This document shows positions 24,351 through 36,800 of a stretch of 64,000 nt of DNA, in pieces. This stretch comes from Cunninghamia lanceolata (taxonomy: Eukaryota; Streptophyta; Pinopsida; Cupressales; Cupressaceae). The notes beneath the pieces were generated by a model. It did not search any database. It saw only the letters and a program-made list of their open reading frames with translations, and was not told where the DNA came from. The translations under genes and the position numbers were made by a program. The DNA lies in assembly GCA_027924645.1 (NCBI GenBank), contig BSBN01000040.1, positions 1,736,001 to 1,800,000 on the forward strand, read 5' to 3'. Numbering within the stretch: the first letter of the stretch is position 1; each line of letters opens with the position of its first letter.

Positions 24351-25538
24351 CTATAAGAAGAATGTGTTAAGATTCTTGTGCTCTGTTTCTGATAATGATG
24401 CTGCTAGGAATGTGGTCTTTGGATTTTGTTCTGTGCCAAGGTTTATCTCTGTAGAATCTTCTACTAGGAGAGCTGACTTCTCTTGATACTTAGATGGTAG
24501 GGGAAGGTCAAATCCTCCATCGTCAGGTGCCACAGTTGGGTTTTCACCTTTGGATACGTCCTTTGTTTTTACTATTTTGTGATCAGGAGGTGCCATAGTG
24601 TGGTTTTCACCTAGAGATCCTTCTTTATTTTTACTTTTGCGACTGGAGGATTTGGCATTCTCACCAAAATAAGTCATTGGTTCTAGTTCCATTACAAAAC
24701 CTGCTTTATGATCACCAAGAGGGATACCCTCCCGAAGTCCCATGAACTCAGCTAAAGCTTCGTCATTCTGAAATACATCTATTACAGGGGACCCTTGTTG
24801 GTCCCAATCGATAAGTTCAGGGTAGACAAGTGTGACATTCTGGGTGCTGGTGGTGGAGGTTAAGGATATAGAAGATAGCGTAAAGATGGAGGATTCTGCG
24901 AAGAGGTTGGTCATATGGAGGGAAGAGTCATCGATGATATCCTCTGTAGATGTCGAATCGGCGGGAAAAGTGTTAGCTACCTCGTCGAGGATAGACTCAA
25001 TGTCCAAGGCGTGTGGTACCTTCTTACCAAATCCTAATCCCTTCTTGTCTAGCTTCTTTGTTACAACAATGGGTTCCATAGTTCCTTGATTCTGTTTCCC
25101 AAGGCCACCTTTGCCTTTATAGCCCATTTTTTTTACTATTCTTAAGCCATTGCCATATTGCTTGACTGGTATTGTGACTGGTTCTTTCTCCTTATAGAGC
25201 CAAGAAGAAATATCCTCAATAGTTTCCTCTTCCAATAACCGTCCATGTTGGAATTGGGTTAGGAATCCTGGGGGAGGAATAGCTACTTTTTTGGTTACTT
25301 TGGCAATGGGTGGTTGGCCGTAAGATTTTGGAGATAAAGGCATCCGCCCTACACAACAAGATTTTGAGATATCGTAAGTGCCAAAGCCTATATCTCGGAT
25401 GCAAGCTGTGATTACAGGCAGAGGATTAGGGTTACTTGTAGAGGCCGGAGTCAATGTTGCAGGGTCAACATATAGTGGGGATTCAAGGGCTTTTTCATTG
25501 TTAGGCACGTGGTTACAATTCTTATAACTGCCTTGCAA
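24351..25538 (-). pseudogene. pol: C pol: G-patch segment between protease and RT
   Basis: A 395-codon open frame. Residues about 130-165 (nt 25043-25148) read LRIVKKMGYKGKGGLGKQNQ, then GTMEPI, which is a G-patch: glycine-rich, with aromatic and leucine positions as in RNA-processing G-patch proteins. The rest is acidic, Ser/Thr-rich and without a known fold. A related segment occurs in F (56323-56958), so the feature is conserved in the family. G-patches after protease are known in betaretroviruses, where they bind nucleic acid. A role in this element is inference. Confidence 0.8.
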
Positions 25539-26335
25539 GACACGACAGAATTCAAAAGGATTGGGGTCTCCTGGGATAGTGATCTCCGTACCATTGTATG
25601 GGAACTTTAGAGACTAATGGTACGTGGAGGGAACAGCTTTCATTGCATGGATCTATAGGTGGCCTAGGATAATGTTGTAAGGCAGCTCAATATCAAGAAC
25701 TTAACACCTGGTTTCAAGCATGACAGGGCCCAGTTGTATAGGCAAGTGGATAACACCTTCTGAGCGGCGTTCAACATCATCATACCCCTTGATTGTAATA
25801 CTATGATCAAAGTTGACATGATCCTCAGAGTATCCCAATTGTTTAAGTAACTTTAAAGAACAGATGTTGAGACTAGCACCACCATCTATGAGTATACGTT
25901 TGATTTTGCGTGTATGGATAAGAACCTCAATATGAAGGGCATCATTGTGACAAGGATCATGGGATGGGAGATCTTTTTCAGAGAAGACCACATTGTAGGG
26001 TGAAGCAATGTTACCTACTATAGCTTGGAAATCCGCGACTGCTATGTTGTTGGGAACTGAAGACTCTTGGAGGGCTTTTTCTAGCACCACTCTATGTGCA
26101 GGTGATGACCGTAGAAGGTCCAAAATAGAGATCTGTGCTGTCATTTTCTCTAGATGTTCGACAAGATTATAATCAGATTGAGCTGGAAGACTAGGAGTAG
26201 GACCACGAATGGTGACACGACCACGACGAGTTGTAACAGTGCAATCCGTAGATTGACCTTTGATGGTGAGGGTAGACACTTGACTCTCTCTGAAACGACC
26301 GACAATGGAATCAAAGGAAGTGGAAGCATGATTGA
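25539..26335 (-). pseudogene. pol: C aspartic protease
   Basis: The segment MTAQISILDLLRSSPAHRVV precedes the protease core RKIKRILIDGGASLNICSLK. DGGA stands where retropepsins have DTGA or DSGA, and F has the same DGGA, so it is probably the family's own form. The core continues VMLETRC, then a TAA where F has CAA (a C-to-T change), and runs on in frame into the G-patch segment. It would process the Gag-Pol chain. Confidence 0.85.
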
Positions 26336-26339
26336 TACC

Positions 26340-28894
26340 TTTACCTCTATCCTAAGGAGGAGGTGGACCATGATGAGGGAATGGTTCCTTGTACATATCG
26401 AGATCTTTGTTTGTGTTTTGAGCTTCTTGTTCATTCTCAAAAGTGATTAGGTTGACGTCGATGAGATTTTGGATTAGGTGCTTGAGTTTCATGCACGACG
26501 CAGTCCTATGTCCTTTACTTCGATGGAATTCATAGTATTCATTTTCTCTATACCGCGCAGTTTTGTAAACCGGTTCACCATATGGGGGTGCATCTGGTAA
26601 GGTGATGAGTCCTTTCTGTAAAACCTGTTGTAGGACCGACTCCATAGGCACTCCAAGGGAGTAAATTGACGTCGTGGAGGGTAATCTTGTTGAGGTCACT
26701 CCTGTTGTCGTTGTTGTTGATTTTGATATGGTTTTCACTATTGTTGTTGTTGAGATGGAGCTTGACTTGGTTTGGAGAGCTACAGTGGTGTCTGCAATGT
26801 TTGGACATGTTTAGAATCAACCACACCGTCATTAACCATGTTTTTGTTTTTGTTCCAGTATTTGGGTTTATCATTCGTCTGTTGATGAGGAGCGTTGTCT
26901 TTCGTTTCTTTGAAGATTTTAACCACACCCTTAGCAATGAGGGCCTTCTTAATATTGATTCCTTTGTATGTGATTTCGTCAAAGGTTGTAGCACTGAGAA
27001 TTTGCAAGTGGAAACCTAACTCTTGGTTGAGGTTTTGCACAAATATGCTGACAAGCTGTTTCTCAGGAATCTTGAAGGGGAATTTGCTAGCCATTTGTCT
27101 CCACCGTTGAAGGAAAGAAATGAAAGTTTCACCATTTTTCTATTTATTGTTGCATAGATTAGTCATGGAAATCTCATGCTCTACGTTGTAAGAAAAGTGG
27201 GTGGCAAACTTCTCTGCTAGCTTGTTGAAAGACTTGATACCCGTGGGTAAGTGTGAGAACAATTCTATAGCTTGACCTCCAAGACTGCGAGGAAAGAGAC
27301 GCATAAGATATGTGTCGTTATGTGAGACCTCAAAGCAAGCAAGATAGAATTCCCTAAGATGGTCTTTTGGGTCACCTTTTCCTTTGTATTTATTGAACTT
27401 GGGAATAGTGAAATTTTGAGGAAAAGGGATCATTGGTAATGACCGATCAAAAGGGTAAGGACACACTTCCTCTAAAGAGAAGGTCTTCTTGGTGTGGCCA
27501 AATGTAAGATCAGATAGTTGTTGTTGAACTTCTGCAATTTTTAGCTCCATAGTCGTGGGAGGGGTTGATAACATCTCCTGTTGTCCCAAAAGTGGTTGGT
27601 GTTGCCCATACAGAAGATTATAATGTAAGCCATGCACACTGGTGTTATAAGGGTCGTAAGATTGATTGGGATCATACGGGTTGTACATTTGGTTTAGATT
27701 GGGTTGGATTTGGAGGTTTTGATTTGGAAAAGGTGGAGGTGGCGCTAGGTAAGAATGTTGGCTTTGTGATGGTTGAAGAAAAGAATTGGGTGGAGGAAAG
27801 CTAAAGTGTGTTTGATTAGGTTGTGATGGCGGCACATAGCTTTGGGAAACTTGATGTTGGGAATGTTGAGAGTGGCTAGGCAATGTGTGAAAGAAATTGA
27901 GCGAGGATGAACGTTGTGGAGGAGGGGCATAGGTAGAAGTGATTTGCGATGGTTGGGGTTGATTGAGGATGAGAGTAGAAAAATGTTGTGGTTGGGGTTG
28001 GGGTTGCATGACTCTAATTGGTTGAGAGACATGAAGGTTTGATGATATGGGAGGTGGTATGTGTTGAGACCCTTGTTGCATGGCTACATAGTTGTTCCCT
28101 AGATTGTAATTTGGTGGGAAACCTATTCGTGAGAGAGTAACCAATATTCCACTTGCGATTGGTGTGGACACTTTAGGAGGTTGTTGCGTATTTGATCAAG
28201 CTAAGGTGGCTTGCTTAGCTAACTCTGCTTGACTTTGGAGAGTTTCTTGTTGGTTTTTGTAGATCTCCATAGGAGTCTGAAGCGGTGATATGACCCTCTC
28301 TTTTGTTGGGTTTTGAAAAAGGGGATTCCTATACTGCGAGCCTTGTGCAGGTAAGGGCGTAGTCACCATGGACATGGTTTGCACTGCTTGCATGGCACTC
28401 AATGTGTTGTTTGTCTCCTTGAGAGAAGATAAATCAAAATCTTGAGGTAACTTGGCTCCTTGCTCTACAAGTAAGCGAAAGAAATGATCCTGGTTCTCAC
28501 TAAGGATTTTGTCAAAGGCAGCCACGACTCTAGGCTCTTGTATGAATTCATCAAGATCTTTCCCATCTTCTTGAGAGGAATGACCTATTTCAAAGTGTCA
28601 CTCTTCTTGAGATGGGGCTAGATCTACAGTATAACCTTGTGGGATAAAATCTGGAGGCAAGCCGGTGGTGTATTGAGGTGTACTTATCAAAGGAATCCTA
28701 TCCTCCTGAGGATTGCTTGGTTGGTCAATGTGCGGCATGCTTGGTGAATTAGTAGATCTTGCTGTGAGTGTTCTAGGAGTGACCTTGGGAGTAATGTTGA
28801 GATGACCTGATTGTGGTGTGTGAGGAGGTGACTTGCGCTTTTTAGGGACAACTTGCTTGGACTTCATAGTTTGCTGGAGCCTAGTGGTTACCAT
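26340..28894 (-). pseudogene. gag: C gag
   Basis: The start is ATG at 28894 (MVTTRLQQTMKSKQVVPKKR), shared with F at 60399. A Pro/Gln/His-rich middle follows (27500-28171), then the gag core (IPKFNKYKGKGDPKDHLREF, GGQAIELFSHLP, 27140-27420). Near 26540 comes a zinc-knuckle-like motif FHRSKGHRTASC, whose first Cys (present in F as CEFH) reads Tyr here. A CAA/GTT microsatellite near 26700-26760 coincides with a frame change. Stops occur near 28197, 28528 and 28598. The protein would form the particle and bind RNA. Confidence 0.88.
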
Positions 28895-31242
28895 GGGATA
28901 TACTAGGACAAAAGGTAATGCTGGGACTCTGTGAGGTGCTTTGAGAAAAGACAAACTCTTGATGCACAATGTACTGGACCAAAGGTGCTATACTGTTTGA
29001 CTAGAGGCATAGGACTGTGCTACCAAAAGTGTGCTACTGTGACACCAAATGCGACGGACTAAGCTACCAGAAGTGAGTTACTGCTATGCCAAAGGCGAGC
29101 TACAGTGACCAAAAGCGAGCTACTATTATACCAAGGGCACTGAAGTAGAGTTTTTGCTAGAGGTGAGTTACTGCTATGCCAAAGGCGATCTACTGTACTA
29201 CCAAAGGTGAGCTACTGTAATACCAGGGGTGCTAAAGTAGTGTCTAATGTTTCTAAAAGGCAAAATTTTGATAGATTGTTTCTGTTTCTGATTGGATTTG
29301 TTTGGCAAGAGAAAACACAGCAAACAATTTTGGCACAAACAAGGGACTGACACAATAGATAGTGTATGTTTGAGGCTCCAAACAAGCCCAATGTTTCCAC
29401 AGGTATAAGACAATTGCAATCAATAACAAGCACTTTTTATCCCTAGAGACAAGGTTTCATTGCAGTAGATCAGCTCACAGCTTAATACTCCATCGATAAA
29501 AATATCATTCCATAAAGGTGTCAGATATTTAGTATCTTTGTGAGAGATGATAGGTAGGGATATCTCACCCTCCCCTTGGAAAACTCAAGTAGGTCACAAG
29601 AGCTTTATGGCCAAGGGAATACTATCTCTTCTCAAGGGAGCCAATGGTGCGTATCTTAAGGGCTTAAATCGATTCCCCTTGCACTGATGATTACCGCAAT
29701 GTTCGGAGGTAGGTCAGGTAGTCTCTATCTAGAATGGTTCTTAGTGACTTTGAGGGACCAACGCCTTACGAGCAATGCGACAAGCTACTAAAAGATTTAA
29801 CCAATCCTAATAAGAGTATCAAACACTTCACTCAATGTGAAAATCGTTTCCACAAAGAGCTAGTACACCTCTTTTCAGTTTGGCACAAGGTAAGGCTGAC
29901 ATCGGTTAGGACTTGGCTTTCACCTTATCCTTCTTATATAGCAGTTCAAAGGAAAACTCCACTTAGGGTCGTCCCTTTTGGATGAAGCGCAATCCAAAAG
30001 CAGGCCCTTCTAAAGGAAGTACAGAAATGTAAGAGCAAGCACGTCAAACAAAGGTTCAATTGTCCTATTATAAGAAAAATAAGGTGCAACTAAATTAGGC
30101 ACACACACGTTTGTAGTTGTCAATTGTCCCTTATAAAATTGAAGTGTTTGGCATTCATGTCAATTGTCCCTTAGAAAATTAAGGTGTTTGTGCATACATG
30201 TCCATTGTCCCTTAAGAAAAGTAGTATGTTCCTAAGACTTAGATTTGCCAAAATGATTTGTTCAATTATCTTTTAAGAAGGCAGTGTGTTTCTAAGACTT
30301 AGTGAGATAAATCAAGATTTCTTCAACGCTCGTCCTGCATGAACATGTTAAGAACACCAATTTGCTCTGTGTGAGTAATAAAAAGCTGCAACAAGTCAGT
30401 TAGTTCCACCAAAAATTCACAAGTTAGCAAAAACAAATCAATTTGACTAGGAGCGAGTTACTGCTATACCCAAAGTGCTTTACTGTCTTACCAACCGCGG
30501 TGTAATACAGACCTAAAGCGTCGGAGAATATTACCAGAAGTGCTGAACTAGATCTAGAAGCATTGTACTGTGTACCCGAAAGCACGATACTATTATGCCA
30601 AAAGTGATGTAATACATACCAGAAGCGTCGTAGGATACTCCCAGAAGCGCTGAACAAGGTCCCGAAGCGCTTTACTATGTATCCGAAAGCGCGATACTCT
30701 TATACCAACTATGCTGCACGATCTCAGATCACAAAAAAATTAGCTTTTGTCAAAATAACCAGATCGAAATGGGATTTCATGATTGATCTACTGTTCTGAG
30801 AAGTAAATTCTGATAGATCTGAATCGTGAACTCCAAAAAAAATTTAGAAAGTGTAGCAACACAATAGATTAACTCAAATACCGAAGATACCCCTAAATAA
30901 GTCAGCTTAGGAAGTATCAAAAGTAGGTTTGAAAGACAAATACAACAGCTTGTCAGAAAAATCCACAAGATATGTAACGAGAAAACCCTACAAAAAACAA
31001 GAAACGAAGTCAGAAACCTAATTTAGCCAAAAGTGCTTAACGATACTACCGGACGCGCCATTCTGTTATACCAGAAGTGTTGCTCTGTGCTACCAGAAGT
31101 GCCACAGTGCCCCCAAGGGCGCTGTAATGTGCCTTCAATAGCACTTAATTATACTACCAGAAGTGCTTTGCAATGTCATTTGCGCTGCACCATACTGTGA
31201 CTTAAAAAAAATTAATTTCTCAAAGAAAAAGAGGGATTAGTG
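28895..31242 (-). other. C 5' leader with degenerate short repeats
   Basis: About 2.3 kb lies between the primer site and gag, with no convincing gene. Three stretches (about 28985-29235, 30440-30720 and 31020-31200) carry many copies of a degenerate 18-25 nt unit that reads roughly ACCAAAAGCG-C-TACTGT on the plus strand. Between 30050 and 30250, CAATTGTCCCTTA recurs about every 50-60 nt. F has the same arrangement at 58200-60330 in opposite orientation, so it is a family trait. Confidence 0.7.
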
Positions 31243-31264
31243 GGTCCCACCGGGCGTGCCAGAA
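31243..31264 (-). promoter_or_regulatory. C primer binding site
   Basis: Directly after the 5' LTR the minus strand reads TTCTGGCACGCCCGGTGGGA. F has TTCTGGCATGCCCAGTGGGA at the same place and G1 a close match. The sequence has the layout of a tRNA-primed start site, but I cannot name the tRNA. Confidence 0.65.
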
Positions 31265-32423
31265 TATGTATGAGGAAAAATTGATTAAATCTAAACTAAT
31301 AAAACTAAAAACCAATCACATAAAGTGAACCAATCTAAGTAAAAGCCATTATCATAAAATCAAAAGACAAATGAAAGCTCTTACCAAAATCTGTATTGTT
31401 CCCTTTTAGAGATGTGTGGATTGCTCAATCAAGTTGCGAAAACCATAGTTGCAACAAGCAAGTGGTGTGCTCAATGTGCTCAAAGATCAATGTGAAGAGA
31501 TCGTAAGGTTGCTCAATCGACGCGTTTTGTATGCTCAAAGCTCTGTTAAGTATGCCTGAGAATACGATCGAAGAGAGGGGCTCAATGAAGGAGATGAGGG
31601 GGGTTTATATAGGTTTCAAAGAAGATTGATCAACGGTCCAGATAATTCAGAAGAATCAACGGAGGAGAACAGTTGAGGAACATGCAACGAATAAGAAGAA
31701 GGCAAGTGTCTTGATTTCTTTTGCATGAGAGGAGTTATCAAGAATAGAAGAATGAGTTAAAGCAATTAACAGAATGTAATAATCAGTTAAGTGATTTAAA
31801 ACAAGAAGAAGAGATTTGCATGAGAAAAGAAGATATTTTACTTTATTAAATATTAGAAATATTTAATTACATGAGCAAGAAAGTTTGAGTTATTTTAGAG
31901 ATAACTCAAATTTAGAAGAAAAAACAATTTAAATAAATAATTGATTTATTTAAATTTAGAGAATATATTATTGGAAAAAATAATTAAATAATTGGAATTA
32001 TTTAATTTAGAAGATTTGAAATCAAATTAAATAAATAAATTTATTTAATTATTGTGCATGATTTTGAAAGAATAAATTTTGATTTAATTAAATAATTAAG
32101 AATTATTTAATTTTAGATAAGAGGGAATTTGTTGAATTAATTAAATAATTGGGTTTATTTAATTAATGTGGATGTGAATTTTGGACAGAAGATAATGATT
32201 AAATAATTAAAATTATTTAATTGTGGAAGAATATTAGAGGAATTTAATTTAATTAATTAAATAAAGAAAATTTATTTAATTAATGTCGAAAGTATGTGAT
32301 TTAGAAGAATTTGGTGAAATTAATTAAATAATTAGATTATTTAATTAATGTTGAAATGTAGGTGATTAGACAGATGGTGAAACGCAAGTGGCGTGACAAC
32401 TTGGTCATTTTAGGGTGTCTACA
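31265..32423 (-). repeat. C 5' LTR with TATA box
   Basis: This 1159-bp LTR starts TGTAGACACCCTAAAATGACC at 32423 (minus strand) and ends CCTCATACATA, where the final CA has become TA. A TATA box (TATATAAA on the minus strand) lies at 31604-31611, about 340 nt before the LTR end. AT-rich palindromes fill 31850-32350. The flanking ATTTA at 32424-32428 is the target duplication. Confidence 0.93.
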
Positions 32424-32509
32424 ATTTATAATTGAATTGTTTATTTAAATAATAAGTTAGCTTTATATAAACTAAATATATAATATATTTATTTAAAATA
32501 TATTATTAA
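32424..32509 (+). repeat. B, middle piece
   Basis: A short AT-rich piece of B is left between C and A2. Its first five bases are the ATTTA duplication of C and its last five (ATTAA, 32505-32509) are that of A2. Confidence 0.8.
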
Positions 32510-33805
32510 TGTTGCAAGTATGAGGTTAGCCAGTGTTGTCATTGATGTCAACATACTCATATTGCATTGGCAAGAAGGATTGGATGAGCTGTGTGCTGAG
32601 GATATTGAGAAAATTAGTCTCAATCAAGAATAGTGAAGAATAGTGATGAGAAGAAGGCAAAAGTACTCAATAGGTTGAGATTCAGAGGTTGCGGATTAAA
32701 GGGTTTATAGATATGAGTCTTGAGATGATCCAATTAAGATTTTAGAGGTCCACATGAAGATTTGAAGAAGTTGTGATTGATCAATTAGAATTGGTTCCGA
32801 GAGATACTTTAGAGTAACAGAGTGTTACAAAAAGGTCCGGTGAGATCCGGAAGTGCATTGTCCTATTTTGTAGATTGAACAGAGTGTTTGGGATGTCCTT
32901 GTGATGTGTCATCTCGATTGGTATGTGGTTTGGAGGTCTGGAAGCACCCCTTGCAGTATGACAGTGGCGATAGACTGTGTTCTTGAAGTTTTGGATGAGG
33001 AAGAGAAGAGATTCCAGTGAGCAGAGGAAGTGTGGATGTACCTGGTCATTTAGGCAGGCTTGTGAAGGTTCTTGGATCATGTTGAGGTTGTGTTGTTGGT
33101 CCGCATTGATGGTAGAGCCCGAAATTGAAGATATTCTTCCGGATGAAGTTCTTGTTCAGACTAGCTGACCGGATGAGTTGTTCATCCTATGAATGTTCTT
33201 GTGGTGGCCGACAGGATGTGTTATTCATCTTGTGGATGTTCTTATGATTGATTGCCGACTTAGATGATTGTTCCTAAGTTGATGTCTTGTATAAATAAAG
33301 GATTGTGAGTTCATTTCGAAGTGTGGGTGTGGTGCAGATGAGTGTGAGATAGCGGAAGAGTGAAAGGCAGAGTAGAAGTATTTCAGGCTTAAATGGAACT
33401 GATCCAGACATGGTGAAGATGTCATTCTCCAGTTCAAGGTTGTGATCCTTATGATCTTGTAGACAGTGTGTCTCTTTGTAGGCAGTGTGCCTCCTTGTAA
33501 GCAGTGTGCTAGGGCAGTGAGCCCTAATTGGTAGGTGCCATTCATATTTCTTTATTCTTCTAATAGAGAATAATCTTTGGGTTAATCACCCCATGGTTTT
33601 TCCCTTAACTGGGTTTTCCACGTCAAAAATCTTGGTGTCTAATGTGTTGATGTTTATCTGCTCCAGTGTTTATGCTTTCTACTTTCATGAATGACTAATT
33701 AATAAGCTGCTAACTGACAAAGAAGAATTAAGTGTTTGAAATAGTAGCAAGGTTTTTACACAACTGATTCACCCCCCCTCTCAGTTGTGTGCCCTAGATC
33801 TAACA
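32510..33805 (+). repeat. A2 5' LTR
   Basis: It starts TGTTGCAAGTATGAGG and ends GATCTAACA. A TATA box (TATAAATA) lies at 33290-33297. Transcription would start shortly after it. Short frames inside (for example 32977-33168) are chance. Confidence 0.95.
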
Positions 33806-33807
33806 AT

Positions 33808-33820
33808 TGGTATCAGAGCC
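33808..33820 (+). promoter_or_regulatory. A2 primer binding site (initiator tRNA-Met)
   Basis: TGGTATCAGAGCC begins two bases after the 5' LTR and is the standard plant copia primer site complementary to the 3' end of initiator methionine tRNA. Confidence 0.95.
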
Positions 33821-33862
33821 AGATTCCTCTGAAATGAGCTTAACCGCTTGAGGAGATCCAGG

Positions 33863-36800
33863 ATGTCTTCATACAAGAAGGATAGTTCGAAGTTTGATGG
33901 GTCTAATTTCACTCTTTAGAAAGGTCGCATGAAATGTCACTTGGAGTGTATGGGAAAAGCTTACTTGGCCATGGTTTCAAAACCATATGTTCCTCCACAG
34001 GGTGGTCCGTCAACTCTGAATGAAATCACAGATGCTGAAAATAATTTGTGGACCAAAGAAGCTCTTCTCAGTGCATTGAATGACTCAGATCTCTCAAATG
34101 TTATTGACCTACCAACTGCATATGAGATCTGGACTAAACTGGAACTTCTGTATGAAGGAGATGAGTTTGTCAAGAGTGCAAGGTTGCAAAGTCTGAAAGG
34201 AAAATTTGAAAGATTGAAGATGAGAGATGATGAAAATATCACTACCTTTATGCCATGAGTGAATGAACTAGTGTGTGGAATCAGGAATGCTAGTGGAGTT
34301 CTAGATGAAAATGAAATTGTTTGCAAAATTCTCAGATCCCTTCCTGCTGCCTACAAGATCAAGGTTGCTGCCATTGATGAATTCAGAGCCCATACAATTG
34401 TTACAAGAGAGCAATTGGCTGGCAAACTAGTTGCATTTGAAATGACTGAGTTTGGAGATGATCATCCCAAGACTGAATCTGCATTCAAGGCCAGTGCCTA
34501 TGTGAAAGGCTAACAAAGATTTGATCCGGGAGAGAATTCTTTAAGGAAGCTGTCATGGTATGATCAAGCAAGGAAAGACATGGAAGAGGAAGAAGCAGCT
34601 CAACTTGAAGCCCTCATTGTAAAGAGACTACCAAGAGGATCCGGTAAGTATGAAGGAAAACTACCCTTTAAGTGCTTTAACTGCAATAAGATTGGTCATT
34701 TTGCTTCGAGATGTCTGGAAAGATCTGCAAGGTCAAATGCTAATAGACAAAGGTTTCAAAAGAACTGCTATTATGTTCATGAAGAAGATGATAATGAAGA
34801 AGTGACAGATGATGAATCAGAAATGGGAAGCAAATCCAGAAATGAATGGGTGTTTATTGCCATCAAGGAAGAAGATTCAATATCCTCTGAATCTGCCAAT
34901 CATAAGGTTGTAGAAAGAGCTTTGGCTGCCCAAGTTGAAGAAAAGGATGATTGGGTTATTGACAGTGGTTGTTCTCACCATATGACAGGTGACAAGAACA
35001 AGTTCCTAGATTTGGAAAGGTATGAAGGAGGAATGGTAAGGTTTGGAGACAATTCTACTGGCAGAATCAGAGGTAGGGGAACTATTTCTTTTGATGGAAA
35101 GAGCAAAATCGGTAATGTACTATATGTTGAAGGTTTAAAGCACAATCTTCTTAGTGTTGGTCAGTTGGTGGACAAAGGTTATGATCTCTGGTTCAAGAAT
35201 GGAAGATGCAGGATCTTTGAAAGCTTCAAAACTGAGATTGCATCTGGTACTCAAACAAAAGGTAATATCTTCCATCTAGTTGGCTCTAATAAAAGTTATC
35301 TGTTTGTTCAAGTTCATCAGAGTTGGTTATGGCATAGAAGGATGTGTCATGTGAATTTTGATAACATCATCAAGATAAGCAATACTTAGGCTATAAGAGA
35401 TCTTCCTAAATTGGTGAAACCTACAAATAGTTTGTGCAAAGATTGTCAGCTAGGTAAACAGAGCAGAGTCTCTTTCAAAAGCAAGGATCAATCCACTACC
35501 AGATTATTGGAATTAGTCCATACTGATCTATGTGGTCTGACAAGAATCAAGAGTATGCAAGGTGATAGATATTTCATGTTACTGATTGATGATCATTCCC
35601 GAATGATGTGGGTTACCTTCCTAAAAGAGAAATCAGAAGCCCTTGAGAAGTTCAAAATCTTCAAAGCTATGTTAGAGAATCAAACCGGATTGAAACTAAA
35701 ATGTCTGAGGTCTGATAGAGGTGGTGAATTCACATCCGGTGAATTCATAGACTTTTGTGAGAAGCATGGCATAAAGAGACAATTGTCTGCCCCTAAGACT
35801 CCACAGCAGAATGGAGTTGTTGAGAGAAAGAACCGGACCATCCAGGAAGCATCCAGGACAATGATGATGGAAGCAAATGTTCCTCAGATGTTTTGGAGAG
35901 AAGCTGTCAGCACTGCAGTCTACACTCTTAATCGAGTTCAAATCAGAAGCAATACTGGTAAGACTCCTTATGAACTTTAGTTTGGTGTAACTCCTACTGT
36001 GAGATATTTCAGAGTATTTGGTAGCAAGTGTTATATCAAAAGAGATGAAGATCTAGGAAAGTTTGATGCTAGAAGTGATGAAGGAATTTTCTTGGGTTAC
36101 TCCACTCAAAGCAAAGCATATCAGTGTTACAATAAGAGATTGAGAAAGATGATAGAAAGTACAAATGTGAAGGTTGATGAAGGAATTGAGAAGCTCTCAA
36201 GATTCTATGAATGTGATGAAGATGATCAGAATGATTCTTTGATGGAAAGAACTCAATCCTCCTTTGAAATTTAGATTTAGACTGATCCGGTAAATCAGGA
36301 AGAAGAGGTGTGTCTAAATGAGCCTGATCAAGAAACAATATTGCAAGAAACTCCCAAAATTCCAAGGTATGTAACTCTAAATCATTCTAAAGATTAGATC
36401 ATAGGTGACAAAAGCAAAGGGGTACAAACAAGGAGAAGAATTGATCAAGAGTCAAATGAATGTTGTCTGATTTCAAAGATTGAACCTAAGACAATCAATG
36501 AAGCTTGCAATGATGAAAACTGGACCAAAGCAATGGAGGAAGAGTTGATGCAAATTGAGAAAAATCATACTTGGGATCTTGTTCCTAGACCCAGAAACAA
36601 GAATGTGATTGGAACCAAATGGGTCTTCCGGAACAAACTAAATGAAGTGGGTGAAGTGATTAGAAACAAAGCTAGATTGGTCTACAAAGGCTACTCTCAA
36701 ATAGAAGGAATTGATTTTGAAGAAACCTTTGCTCCGGTGGCAAGAATTGAAGCAGTCAGATTATTTCTTGCATTTGCTGCCTTCAAAGATTTCAAGGTAT

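Larger units (their letters stand above)
17843..32423 (-). mobile_element. C: complete-length Tat-like Ty3/gypsy retrotransposon
   Basis: C is 14.6 kb, minus strand, with LTRs at both ends (31265-32423 as 5', 17843-18896 as 3') and exact target duplications ATTTA at 17838-17842 and 32424-32428. The order is primer site, long leader, gag, protease, G-patch segment, RT, RNase H, second RNase H, integrase, 2.3-kb 3' region, polypurine tract. The second RNase H between RNase H and integrase is the mark of the Tat group. All genes carry stops or frame changes. Confidence 0.93.

Noticed and set aside
28895..31242. Possible leader peptide or cysteine-rich ORFs in the C leader
   Set aside because: Frames such as 30424-30657 and 29198-29433 are not shared with F at the same place, and no start or domain is conserved.
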